64,000 nt of DNA from assembly GCF_001482405.1 (NCBI RefSeq), contig NZ_LPXO01000003.1, forward strand, positions 1 through 64,000, read 5' to 3'. Under the pieces are notes generated by a model that was not told the origin of the DNA, made no database searches, and saw nothing but the letters and a program-made list of their open reading frames with translations. The position numbers and the translations under genes were made by a program. This document shows, piece by piece, positions 51,189 to 61,777 of this stretch. How positions within the stretch are numbered: position 1 is the first letter of the stretch; each line of letters opens with the position of its first letter. The DNA comes from Pseudoponticoccus marisrubri (GTDB lineage Bacteria > Pseudomonadota > Alphaproteobacteria > Rhodobacterales > Rhodobacteraceae).

Positions 51189-51611
51189 ATGTTCCACAAC
51201 GTGCTCTTGCCGATCGACCCGAACCACCCCGCAAGCTGGGAGAAGGCGCTGCCCATGGCGGTCAAGCTCTGCGGCGGGACGGGAACGCTGCACCTGCTGG
51301 GGATCGTGCATGATCTCGGCTCGGTGCTGGTGGCCAGTTACCTGCCCAGCGGCTTCGAGAAGAAGGCGCTGGAGGCGATGAAGACACAGCTGGGCGAATT
51401 CGCCGCCGAGAAGCTTGCCGGCGTCAGCGTCGAGACCCATGTGGGTCACGGGCATGTGCCCGAGGAGATTCTGCGCGCCGCCAAGGCCTCGTCGGCCGAC
51501 ATGATCGTGATGGCCTCGCACCCGCCGTCGGAACTCAGGACCTTCCTCGTCGGTTCGAATGCCGACAAGGTCGTGCACCACGCCGACAGACCGGTGCTCG
51601 TGGTCCGGTGA
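51189..51611 (+). CDS. universal stress protein family (UspA/TeaD-like)
   Basis: A 140-residue single-domain protein: MFHNVLLPIDPNHPASWEKAL at the start and LVGSNADKVVHHADRPVLVVR at the end, the latter the nucleotide-binding segment. It follows the permease by 12 bases. USPs paired with TRAP transporters (TeaD with TeaABC) bind ATP and tune uptake; the same role is likely here. Confidence 0.9.
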   Translation: MFHNVLLPIDPNHPASWEKALPMAVKLCGGTGTLHLLGIVHDLGSVLVASYLPSGFEKKALEAMKTQLGEFAAEKLAGVSVETHVGHGHVPEEILRAAKASSADMIVMASHPPSELRTFLVGSNADKVVHHADRPVLVVR

Positions 51612-51702
51612 TCGTGCCGGGCCGTGCCCCATACTTTTTCACAGACCGGGTGCGCCGCGGGACCGATGGCGGCGCATCCACCTTACCGGAGACGTCCCCC
51701 CA

Positions 51703-52671
51703 ATGACCCCTTTCGCCATTGCCGGCGTGCAGATGCACGTTGCGGCCCTGCATTCCAATGTCGAAGCCATGCGCCACAGGATCGATGTCCTGATGGCCCG
51801 CTTCCCCTGGACGCAGATGGTTCTGTTTTCCGAGCTGGCGCCCTTCGGGCCGCTCGACCGGTTCGCCCAGAGCTTTCCCAACGACGCGTTGCAGCAGTTC
51901 CAGGTCGATGCGCGCCGCTACGGGATCTGGCTGATCCCCGGCTCGATGTTCGAGCGCACCGAGGACGGCCGCATCCTGAACACCTCCGTCGTGATCAACC
52001 CCGACGGCGAGATCGTCAAGAAATACTCCAAGATGTTCCCGTTCCGGCCCTACGAGCAGGGCATTTCGGCGGGGACCGAGTTCTGCGTCTTCGACGTGCC
52101 CGAGGTGGGCCGGTTCGGCCTGTCGATCTGCTATGACATCTGGTTCCCCGAGACCACGCGCCAGCTGACCAGCCAGGGGGTCGAGGTGCTGCTGCACCCG
52201 GTGCTGACCGGCACCACCGACCGCGACGCCGAGCTGGCCATCGCCCGCGCCACCGCCGCGCAGTTCCAGTGCTACGTCTTCGACGTGAACGGGCTGGCCG
52301 CGGGCGGGGTGGGCCGGTCGCTGGTGGTCGATCCCGCAGCCACGGTGCTGCACCAGTCCGCCGGGCAGGAGGACATGTTCCCCATCGAGGTCGATCTCGA
52401 CCAGGTCCGCCGCCAGCGCGAGACCGGGCTGAAGGGGCTGGGGCAGGTGCTCAAGAGCTTCCGCGACCGCGAGGCGGATTTCACCGTCTACGATCGCGCC
52501 AGCGGGGCCGATGCCTATCTGAACACGCTGGGCCCGCTCGAGACGCCGAAGCAGGGCTCGACCCGCGGGCTGCGGACCTCGGACCCGCGCACGGCGCTCG
52601 GCTACACGGAAGAGGCGGACATCCCGGTGCACAACCTGTCGGTGTTCCACGGCAAGACCGGCTCGAGCTGA
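51703..52671 (+). CDS. carbon-nitrogen hydrolase (nitrilase superfamily)
   Basis: A 322-residue product with the catalytic triad Glu44 (LFSELAPFG), Lys110 (KKYSKMFPF) and Cys143 (SICYDIWFPE). It hydrolyses an amide or carbamoyl bond; the substrate is unknown. The C-terminal 60 residues (after about 265) are an extension beyond the usual core. Placed 91 bases after the USP gene and 46 bases before the decarboxylase, so in the same operon. With PLP decarboxylase and GABA genes nearby, an N-carbamoyl or amide derivative of a polyamine is one possibility. Confidence 0.87.
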   Translation: MTPFAIAGVQMHVAALHSNVEAMRHRIDVLMARFPWTQMVLFSELAPFGPLDRFAQSFPNDALQQFQVDARRYGIWLIPGSMFERTEDGRILNTSVVINPDGEIVKKYSKMFPFRPYEQGISAGTEFCVFDVPEVGRFGLSICYDIWFPETTRQLTSQGVEVLLHPVLTGTTDRDAELAIARATAAQFQCYVFDVNGLAAGGVGRSLVVDPAATVLHQSAGQEDMFPIEVDLDQVRRQRETGLKGLGQVLKSFRDREADFTVYDRASGADAYLNTLGPLETPKQGSTRGLRTSDPRTALGYTEEADIPVHNLSVFHGKTGSS

Positions 52672-52717
52672 GCCAGGCGACAGGCGGGCAGCCGTCGAAC
52701 GAAGGAGGAGCTTTGCG

Positions 52718-55471
52718 ATGAACTCTCATCACGGTGACGCACCGATGCCGTCGATCCGGGACTATTACAGCGCAACGCAGCTTCGCTCCGATCGCTGGAG
52801 CGCGCTGCGCGAGGCGGCCGAAGGGCTGATGCGCTACGGCTCGGAAGGGCGCAAAGGGCAGCAGCTGCTGAAGACCGCGCAGAACCTCTTCGACGTGCTG
52901 GCCCCGATCGAGGCCTACTGGGCCTTTCCCGGGGGCAGCAGCTTTGCCCATCTGCGCCGCTTCCTCGATCACGCCAATTACGAGGATCTGCTGATCTCGG
53001 TGCGGCGGGTCGCGCGGGCGCTGTCCTCCGGCGCCTATCGCCGCCGCACCATCCCGCTGTCCTCGGACGAGGCCGATAACGAGGATTACGAGGACGAGGC
53101 CTCGCTCGCCCCCGAGGCGCGCGCGCTGGGGCGGCCCTATTTCGAGGTGCTGATCGTCGACGAGGTCAACGAGCACCAGGAACGCTTCCTGCGCAACAGC
53201 TTGCTGCGCATGCGCCGGTCCGAGGATCCGTTCATCTACGAGCCGGTGATCGTGCCCTCGCTCGAGGACGCGCTGATCGGCATCCTGTTCAATCACAACG
53301 TGCAGGCGGTGGTGGTGCGGCCGGGGCTGACGCTCAAGTCGCACAACGCGCTGCCGATCCTCAACCAGTACCTGCGCTGGTTCGGCGATGACGACATCTT
53401 CGAGTCCATCCAGCCCTATGAGTACGGGCCCGAGACCTGCCGCCTGATCGCGCAGATCCGCCCCGAGCTGGACGCCTACCTGATCACCGACCGCTCGGCC
53501 GAGGATATCGCCGCGCTGGACCTGGGCCGCTGCCGCCGGGTCTTCTACAACCAGGAGGACTTCCAGGAACTGCACCTGAACATCCTGCGCGGGGTGGGGC
53601 GGCGCTACAAGACGCCCTTCTTCACCGCGCTCAAGGAATATTCGCGCCAGCCCACGGGCGTCTTCCACGCCATGCCGATCAGCCGCGGCAAGTCGATCTC
53701 GCGCTCGCACTGGATCCAGGACATGGGGGCCTTCTACGGGCCGAACATCTTCCTGGCCGAAACCTCGGCCACCTCGGGCGGGCTGGACAGCCTGCTGGAG
53801 CCGCGCGGGCCCATCAAGGAAGCGCAGGACATGGCGGCGCGGGCCTTCGGCTCGAAACACACCTATTTCGCCACCAACGGCACCTCGACCTGCAACAAGA
53901 TCGTGGTGCAGGCGGTCGTGCAGCCGGGCGATATCGTGCTGGTCGACCGCGACTGCCACAAGTCGCACCATTACGGCATGGTGCTGGCGGGCGCGAACGT
54001 GGTCTACATGGACAGCTACCCGCTGCACAAATACTCCATGTACGGCGCGGTGCCGGTCAACGAGATCAAGCATCACCTGCTCAAGCTGAAGGCGGCGGGC
54101 AAGCTCGACCGGGTGCGCATGGTGCTGCTGACCAACTGCACCTTCGACGGCGTGGTCTACAACGTCGAACGGGTGATGGAGGAATGCCTCGCCATCAAGC
54201 CCGACCTCGTCTTTCTCTGGGACGAGGCATGGTTCGCCTTCGCGCGGTTCGAGCCGATGTATTCCAAGCGCACCGCCATGACCACGGCGAACATGCTGCG
54301 CGACAAGCTCAAGCAGCCCGAGACCGCGGCGGCCTGGGAAGCGCAGCAGGCCAAGCTGGCCGACGCCACCGAGGAGGAATGGCTGAACACGCGGCTGGTG
54401 CCGCCGCCGCATGCCCGCGTGCGGGTCTATGCCACGCAATCCACGCACAAGACCCTGACATCGCTGCGGCAGGGCTCGATGATCCATGTCAACGACCAGG
54501 ACTTCAAGGGCGAGGTGGAGCAGGCCTTCCACGAGGCCTTCATGACCCATACCTCGACCTCGCCCAACTACCAGATCATCGCCTCGCTGGACGTGGGCCG
54601 CCGTCAGGTGGAGCTGGAAGGGTTCGAGTTCGTCCAGCGGCAGGTGGAAAGCGCCATGGCGATCCGCCGGGCCGTGTCCTCGCATCCGCTTCTGCAGAAA
54701 TACTTCAAGGTGCTGACGGTCGCCGACCTCATCCCGCAGGAATACCGGGCCGAGGAATCCACCCATTACTACGATGCCAAGCAGGGCTGGACCGACAAGT
54801 GGGCGATGTGGGCCGAGGACGAGTTCGTGCTGGACCCCACGCGCATCACGCTGGCCGTGGGCGGCACGGGCTGGGACGGCGACACGTTCAAGACCAAGAT
54901 CCTGATGGACAAGTACGGGATCCAGATCAACAAGACCTCGCGCAACACCGTGCTGTTCATGACCAATATCGGCACGACGCGGTCCTCGGTCGCCTACCTG
55001 ATCGAGGTGCTGGTCGAGATCGCCAACGAGTTGGAGGACCTGCTCGACGACGCCTCCAAGATGGAGCGCCGCTCCTTCGACAACCGCGTCTCGGCGCTGA
55101 TCGAACATGTCCCGCCACTGCCCGATTTCAGTCGTTTCCACGAGGCGTTCCGCGCCGATGGCGAGACCTCGGAAGGCGATATCCGCACGGCTTATTTCCT
55201 CGCCTACAACGAGGACAATTGCGACTATCTGCCGTTCGACGACACGCTTCTGAAGCGGCTCGAACAGGGCGAGGAGCTGGTCTCGACCAGTTTCATCATC
55301 CCCTATCCGCCGGGGTTCCCGATCCTCGTGCCGGGGCAGGTGATCAGCCGCGAAATCCTGCAATTCATGCGCGCCCTCGACGTGAGCGAGATCCACGGCT
55401 ACCGGGCCGACCTTGGATTGCGCGTGTTCACCAAGGACTCGCTGGAAGCCCTGACGAGCAAGAAATCCTGA
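52718..55471 (+). CDS. Orn/Lys/Arg decarboxylase family protein, oversized
   Basis: A 917-residue PLP enzyme. The wing domain (about 140-275) contains EVLIVDEVNEHQERFLRNSL; the PLP core has GSKHTYFATNGTSTCNKI, DRDCHKSHHYG, FLWDEAWFAFARF and ATQSTHKTLTSLRQGS with PLP Lys578. The C-terminal domain has PYPPGFPILVPGQ. Classical bacterial members are about 710-755 residues; here an extra N-terminal segment of about 140 residues, including an acidic loop (DEADNEDYEDEA), is present. It may decarboxylate ornithine, lysine, arginine or a relative. GGAGGAGC precedes the ATG. The next gene is 15 bases away. Confidence 0.9.
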   Translation: MNSHHGDAPMPSIRDYYSATQLRSDRWSALREAAEGLMRYGSEGRKGQQLLKTAQNLFDVLAPIEAYWAFPGGSSFAHLRRFLDHANYEDLLISVRRVARALSSGAYRRRTIPLSSDEADNEDYEDEASLAPEARALGRPYFEVLIVDEVNEHQERFLRNSLLRMRRSEDPFIYEPVIVPSLEDALIGILFNHNVQAVVVRPGLTLKSHNALPILNQYLRWFGDDDIFESIQPYEYGPETCRLIAQIRPELDAYLITDRSAEDIAALDLGRCRRVFYNQEDFQELHLNILRGVGRRYKTPFFTALKEYSRQPTGVFHAMPISRGKSISRSHWIQDMGAFYGPNIFLAETSATSGGLDSLLEPRGPIKEAQDMAARAFGSKHTYFATNGTSTCNKIVVQAVVQPGDIVLVDRDCHKSHHYGMVLAGANVVYMDSYPLHKYSMYGAVPVNEIKHHLLKLKAAGKLDRVRMVLLTNCTFDGVVYNVERVMEECLAIKPDLVFLWDEAWFAFARFEPMYSKRTAMTTANMLRDKLKQPETAAAWEAQQAKLADATEEEWLNTRLVPPPHARVRVYATQSTHKTLTSLRQGSMIHVNDQDFKGEVEQAFHEAFMTHTSTSPNYQIIASLDVGRRQVELEGFEFVQRQVESAMAIRRAVSSHPLLQKYFKVLTVADLIPQEYRAEESTHYYDAKQGWTDKWAMWAEDEFVLDPTRITLAVGGTGWDGDTFKTKILMDKYGIQINKTSRNTVLFMTNIGTTRSSVAYLIEVLVEIANELEDLLDDASKMERRSFDNRVSALIEHVPPLPDFSRFHEAFRADGETSEGDIRTAYFLAYNEDNCDYLPFDDTLLKRLEQGEELVSTSFIIPYPPGFPILVPGQVISREILQFMRALDVSEIHGYRADLGLRVFTKDSLEALTSKKS

Positions 55472-55486
55472 GGGAGGGACAAGACT

Positions 55487-56938
55487 ATGCCCAAGAAGAC
55501 GCTCAAGAACATCTCGGAGATCCGCCGGTACTTCCATACCAACAAGGACCCGATCTATTTCGTCTCGGCGACCAATTTCAACCTGCTCGGGCTCGACGAG
55601 TGGGTGAAGAACTTCAAGTATATCTGCTACATGGACTGTTTCGACGGCCGGCACCCCAACGTGCTGTGCCCCTCCGAGCTGCCCCATGACGAGTTCCAGT
55701 CCATCGAGGACATCAACAACTACCTGCTGCAGCACAAGGAGGTGGTCGATTTCGTCAAGGCGCGTGGCGGCAAGCCGAAATTCGTTTTCCTGATGTTCGA
55801 CGAGAAGACCGAGGCGCTGGTCAAGGAGCTGGGCGGCGAGGTCTGGTTCCCCAAGGCCAAGCTGCGCCAGTCCATGGACAACAAGATCGAGACGGTGCGC
55901 GTTGGCAACAAGGCCAATGTCCCCTCGGTGCCCAACACGCTGTCCGAGGTCAAGGATTACGCCCATCTGCAGCAGCTCTGCGAGAAGGCCGGGCTGGGCA
56001 ATGACCTGGTGCTGCAATCGGCCTTCGGCGACAGCGGGCACACCACCTTCTTCATCAAGTCCGAGGCCGATTTCCGCAAGCATGAGCACGAGATCGTCGG
56101 CGAGGGCGAGATCAAGATCATGAAGCGGATCAACTGCCGCGGCTCGGCGATCGAGGCCTGCGCCACCAACCAGGGCACGATCGTGGGCCCGCTGATGACC
56201 GAACTGGTCGGCTTCAACGAGCTGACGCCCTATCGCGGCGGCTGGTGCGGCAACGAGATCTTCTCGACCGCCTTCTCGCCCCGGCAGCGCCAGAAGGCGC
56301 GCGAGCTGACCTTCCAGTTCGGCGAGCAGCTGCGCAAGGAAGGCTATCGCGGCTATTTCGAGCTGGATTTCCTGATCGACAAGAAGAGCGACGACATCTG
56401 GCTGGGCGAGCTGAACCCGCGCATCACCGGCGCCTCGTCCATGACCAACCATGCCGCCTTTGCCCATGCCGACGCGCCGCTCTTCCTGTTCCACCTGCTG
56501 GAATTCTCGAAGAAGCCGTTCAACCTCGACGTGGACGAGCTGAACGCCCGCTGGGCCGATCCCGACATGATCGACTCGTGGAGCCAGATGGTCATCAAGC
56601 ATACCGAGGATTCGGTCGACGTGATCACCGAGGCGCCGCAATCGGGCATCTACCGCATGCAGGAGGACGGGTCGGTGGTCTTCGACCGCTTCGACTATCA
56701 CCGCCGCGCGGTCGAGACCGAGAACGAGGCCTTCTTCCTGCGCATCTCGAACACCGGCGATTACCGCTACGAGGGCGCCGATCTGGGCATCCTGGTGACC
56801 CGCGGCCGGTCGATGACCCCGGGCTTCCGGCTGACCGACAAGTCCAAGGCCTGGATCGACGGCATCAAGGCGGCCTACAAGGCCCGGCCGCTCTCGGCGC
56901 CCAAGACCTTCGAAGATCCCGCCTTCAAGATCATGTAA
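55487..56938 (+). CDS. ATP-grasp protein (biotin carboxylase-like), ligase of unknown substrate
   Basis: A 483-residue product. The N-terminal part (NFNLLGLDEWVKNFKYICYMD) resembles a pre-ATP-grasp domain. ATP-grasp features follow: LVLQSAFGDSGHTTFFIKS (glycine-rich loop), EIKIMKRINCRGSAIE and GYFELDFLIDKKSDDIWLGELNPRITGASSM, the latter with the Glu/Asn Mg ligands. No biotin-carboxylase partner (BCCP, carboxyltransferase) is nearby, so it more likely forms an amide or peptide bond. Tightly placed between decarboxylase and C45-type hydrolase. Confidence 0.85.
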   Translation: MPKKTLKNISEIRRYFHTNKDPIYFVSATNFNLLGLDEWVKNFKYICYMDCFDGRHPNVLCPSELPHDEFQSIEDINNYLLQHKEVVDFVKARGGKPKFVFLMFDEKTEALVKELGGEVWFPKAKLRQSMDNKIETVRVGNKANVPSVPNTLSEVKDYAHLQQLCEKAGLGNDLVLQSAFGDSGHTTFFIKSEADFRKHEHEIVGEGEIKIMKRINCRGSAIEACATNQGTIVGPLMTELVGFNELTPYRGGWCGNEIFSTAFSPRQRQKARELTFQFGEQLRKEGYRGYFELDFLIDKKSDDIWLGELNPRITGASSMTNHAAFAHADAPLFLFHLLEFSKKPFNLDVDELNARWADPDMIDSWSQMVIKHTEDSVDVITEAPQSGIYRMQEDGSVVFDRFDYHRRAVETENEAFFLRISNTGDYRYEGADLGILVTRGRSMTPGFRLTDKSKAWIDGIKAAYKARPLSAPKTFEDPAFKIM

Positions 56939-56941
56939 GGC

Positions 56942-57931
56942 ATGGGTCTGGTCTTCCGCGCCGTCGAGGAGGAGGAGCCCGGCCCGAAATGGGCGGGGCT
57001 CTTCGCCGAATACCGTGCGTCCTACCTTGGCTGGTGGGCGCGCGAAGGCGTGGCCGTGCGACCGACCTACCTGGAATGCCTGCGCGCCTTGCGCACGCAC
57101 ATGCCCGAGATCCTGCCGCTCTGGGAAGAGCTGGTGGAGCTGGCCGGCGGCGGCGACCGCGAGGCGCGCTTTCTCAGCTTCTACTGCCCGCCGCGCTACC
57201 TGTCGGGCTGCAGCCAGGCGATCTGGCCGGGCGACGCGCCGCTGATGGTGCGCAACTACGACTACAACCCGCGCGCCTTCGACGCGGTGCTGCTCAAGAC
57301 CGGCTGGCAGGGGCGGCAGGTGATCGGCATGTCCGACGGGCTGTTCGGGCTGGTGGACGGCATGAACGAGGACGGGCTGGCGGTGTCACTGACTTTCGGC
57401 GGCCGGCGCGAGGTCGGGACCGGCTTCGGCGTGCCGCTGATCCTGCGCTACATCCTGCAGACCTGCCAGACCGCCGAGGAGGCCGCGGCGGTCATGACCC
57501 GCGTGCCCTGCCACATGAGCTACAACGTCACCGTGCTGGATGCGCAGCGCAACTTCGTGACCGCCTACCTCGCGCCCGACCGGCCGACCCAGATCACCCA
57601 TGTGCCGGTGGCCACCAATCACCAGGAACGGGTCGAGTGGACCAGCCATGCCCGGCTGACCGCCACCGTGGAGCGCGAGCGCTACCTGCTGCAGCGCCTG
57701 ACCCTGCATGCCGAGCCGGAGGACAAGTTCATCCGGACCTTCCTCCGCCCGCCGCTCTACTCGCTGGCCTTCGACCGGGGGTTCGGCACGCTCTACACCG
57801 CCAGCTACCGCCCGCGCGCCGGGCGGGTCGAGATCTACTGGCCGGGCTATCACTGGGCCAAGAGCTTCTCGGCCTTCGGCGAGGACCGCCTGCCCATCGT
57901 CTATCCCGAGGCCAGCCCCAGCGCGGTCTGA
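56942..57931 (+). CDS. C45-type NTN hydrolase/acyltransferase (penicillin acyltransferase-like)
   Basis: A 329-residue product. The likely nucleophile is Cys90 in YLSGCSQAIW; then MVRNYDYNP, GMSDGLFGLVDGMNEDGLAVSLTFGG and ATNHQERVEW, all as in the C45/acyl-CoA:6-APA acyltransferase-like family. Such enzymes self-cleave before the Cys and hydrolyse or exchange amide-linked acyl groups. It starts 3 bases after the ATP-grasp stop, so the two are coupled and may make and cut the same bond or protect an intermediate. Ends 18 bases from the convergent moxR-like gene. Confidence 0.83.
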   Translation: MGLVFRAVEEEEPGPKWAGLFAEYRASYLGWWAREGVAVRPTYLECLRALRTHMPEILPLWEELVELAGGGDREARFLSFYCPPRYLSGCSQAIWPGDAPLMVRNYDYNPRAFDAVLLKTGWQGRQVIGMSDGLFGLVDGMNEDGLAVSLTFGGRREVGTGFGVPLILRYILQTCQTAEEAAAVMTRVPCHMSYNVTVLDAQRNFVTAYLAPDRPTQITHVPVATNHQERVEWTSHARLTATVERERYLLQRLTLHAEPEDKFIRTFLRPPLYSLAFDRGFGTLYTASYRPRAGRVEIYWPGYHWAKSFSAFGEDRLPIVYPEASPSAV

Positions 57932-57949
57932 GCGCCGGGGCCAGTGGCC

Positions 57950-58789
<840 letters not shown>

Positions 58790-59080
58790 GCGCTCCCCCC
58801 GGGATCATATGGTTGCAAGACGGGTATCGCCGCGGGCAGGCCATTGCAAGCGCGGGGCCGGGACTGGGGACGGGGCGCCGGGGAGCCGCCCGCGAAACGG
58901 GCGCGGGCGCGCGGCACGGCATGGGGGTGCGGGCACCCGCCGGAGGGGTTGTGACACGCCGCGCATTTACCGATTGTTTAGTGACAATGCGGCCCCTTTC
59001 GTTTAACTGCTCGCCGCAGGGGTGCCAGATATCTAGGGAAATTCTGTATGGCGGATATTGGCGTTGACGAGGGAGCGGAT

Positions 59081-59503
59081 ATGAAACCTGAAACATTTCT
59101 TCCCGAGGACTATCGCCCGGCGGAGGACGAACCTTTCATGAACGAGCGGCAGCTGGAATACTTCCGGCGCAAGCTTCTGGCGTGGAAGGCGGACCTGCTG
59201 GCCGACAGCCGCGACACGATCGAGGCGCTGCAGGAGGGCACGCGGAACATCCCCGACGTGACCGACCGCGCCAGCGAGGAGACCGACCGCGCGATCGAGC
59301 TGCGCACGCGCGACCGGCAGCGCAAGCTGGTCTCGAAGATCGAGCAGGCGCTGCGCCGCATCGAGGAGGGCGAGTACGGCTATTGCGAGGTGACCGGCGA
59401 GCCGATCTCGCTCAAGCGGCTGGACGCGCGACCCATCGCGACGATGAGCCTCGAGGCGCAGGAGCGCCACGAGCGCCGCGAGAAGGTCCACCGCGACGAC
59501 TGA
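59081..59503 (+). CDS. dksA: RNA polymerase-binding regulator DksA, single-cysteine form
   Basis: A 140-residue product (MKPETFLPEDYRPAEDEPFM) with a coiled coil whose tip holds DRASEETDRA, the Asp pair needed at the secondary channel. The zinc-finger region keeps only Cys102 (YGYCEVTGEPISLKRLDARP); the other three cysteines are Thr/Ser/Ala-like, as in other alphaproteobacterial DksA. It mediates the stringent response with ppGpp. The ATG at 59081 has GGGAG before it; an earlier ATG at 59048 is possible. The roughly 290-bp leader region 58790-59080 holds no gene. Confidence 0.9.
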   Translation: MKPETFLPEDYRPAEDEPFMNERQLEYFRRKLLAWKADLLADSRDTIEALQEGTRNIPDVTDRASEETDRAIELRTRDRQRKLVSKIEQALRRIEEGEYGYCEVTGEPISLKRLDARPIATMSLEAQERHERREKVHRDD

Positions 59504-59530
59504 GCCCCGCGCGGGAGGAGACCAACCAGA

Positions 59531-59560
59531 CGCCGGGGCCCGCGCCCCGGCGTTTTTCTT
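59531..59560 (+). terminator. intrinsic terminator of dksA
   Basis: A perfect 9-bp GC stem (CGCCGGGGC / GCCCCGGCG), 4-base loop, then TTTTTCTT, starting 27 bases past the dksA stop. The strongest terminator in the window. Confidence 0.92.
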
Positions 59561-59577
59561 GGCAGGGAGGCATGGGC

Positions 59578-60747
59578 ATGGCGGTCGAGAAGGCGGTGAT
59601 CCTTGGTGGCGGGATCGGCGGGCTGGCCGTGGCGCTGGCGCTCCGGACACGCGGCCTGTCGGTGCGGGTGCTGGAACAGGCCGAGGCGATCCGCGAAGTG
59701 GGCGCCGGCATCCAGGTCAGCCCGAACGGGCTGCGGGTGATCGAGGCGCTGGGGCTGGGTGCTGCGTTCCGCGCGCGCTCGGTCGAAGGGCAGGCGGTGT
59801 CGCTGCGCGACCATCGCCGCGGCCGCGAGGTGCTGCGGCTGGACCTGTCCCGCCTGCCCGAGGGGCAGAGCTATCGCTTCGTGCATCGCGCCGACCTGAT
59901 CGACCTTCTGGCCGAGGCCGCCCGCGTCGCGGGCGTCGAGATCCGGCTGCTGCAGCGCGCTCGGACCGTGCATCCCGGCACGCCCCCCGTGGTCGAGCTG
60001 TGCAATGGCGACCGGGTCGAGGGCGACCTGGTGATCGGCGCGGACGGGCTGAACTCGGTCCTGCGCCCGGTGCTGAACGGCGCGGCCGAGCCCTTCTTCA
60101 CCGGGCAGGTGGCCTGGCGCGCCACGGTGCCCAACGTGACCGGCCACCCCGCCGAGGCGCGGGTGCACATGGGCCCGGGCCGCCACCTCGTGACCTATCC
60201 GCTGCGCGGCGGCGAACGGGTCAACATGGTCGCTGTCGAGGAACGGCGCGACTGGGTGGCCGAGGGTTGGTCGCATCGCGACGATGCCGCGCATCTGCGC
60301 GCGGCCTTCGCCGGGTTCGGCGGTGATGTGCCCGAGCTGATGGCGCAGGTCTGCGATCCCGGGCTCTGGGGCCTCTTCCGTCACCCGGTGGCGCGGGCCT
60401 GGCACGGGCCGGGCGTGGCGCTTCTGGGCGATGCCGCGCATCCCACGCTGCCCTTCCTCGCGCAGGGCGCCAACATGGCGCTGGAGGATGCCTGGGTGCT
60501 GGCCGATGCGCTGGCCGGGGCTGGGAGCCTCGACGCGGGGCTTGCCCGCTACCAGGCCCGGCGGCGCGACCGCGTGATGCGCGTGATCGCCGCGGCCAAT
60601 GGCAATGCGTGGAAATACCACTTGCGCAACCCGCTGGTCCGCGGCGTGGCGCATCTGGGCATGGGCGCGCTTGGCCGGCTCTCGCCCGGCGGCATGCTGC
60701 GCCAGTTCGACTGGCTCTATGCCCATGACGTGACCGCGCCCCTTTAA
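59578..60747 (+). CDS. FAD-dependent aromatic monooxygenase (salicylate/3-hydroxybenzoate hydroxylase type)
   Basis: A 389-residue flavoprotein: GGGIGGLAVALALRTRG (FAD Rossmann), GAGIQVSPNG, VIGADGLNSVLR (DG motif) and LLGDAAHPTLPFLAQGANMALED (GD motif). Group A NAD(P)H-dependent hydroxylase; the ring substrate is unknown. Two ATGs (59572, 59578) are near GGGAGG; the second has better spacing. Preceded by the dksA terminator, so it has its own promoter or little read-through. Confidence 0.9.
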   Translation: MAVEKAVILGGGIGGLAVALALRTRGLSVRVLEQAEAIREVGAGIQVSPNGLRVIEALGLGAAFRARSVEGQAVSLRDHRRGREVLRLDLSRLPEGQSYRFVHRADLIDLLAEAARVAGVEIRLLQRARTVHPGTPPVVELCNGDRVEGDLVIGADGLNSVLRPVLNGAAEPFFTGQVAWRATVPNVTGHPAEARVHMGPGRHLVTYPLRGGERVNMVAVEERRDWVAEGWSHRDDAAHLRAAFAGFGGDVPELMAQVCDPGLWGLFRHPVARAWHGPGVALLGDAAHPTLPFLAQGANMALEDAWVLADALAGAGSLDAGLARYQARRRDRVMRVIAAANGNAWKYHLRNPLVRGVAHLGMGALGRLSPGGMLRQFDWLYAHDVTAPL

Positions 60748-60808
60748 CCTTGGCCCGCGCGCTGCCACTTTGAGACTCAGGCACGCATCGACGAGGACGG
60801 GGGGCAAG

Positions 60809-61773
<965 letters not shown>

Positions 61774-61777
<4 letters not shown>

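Noticed and set aside
48741-51632. 963-codon open frame opposite the TRAP permease
   Set aside because: His/Asp/Arg/Gln-rich translation typical of the reverse of membrane-protein codons; no motif.
52481-57100. 1539-codon open frame opposite the decarboxylase and ATP-grasp genes
   Set aside because: Spans two well-supported genes on the other strand and has only low-complexity content. GC bias at third positions explains it.
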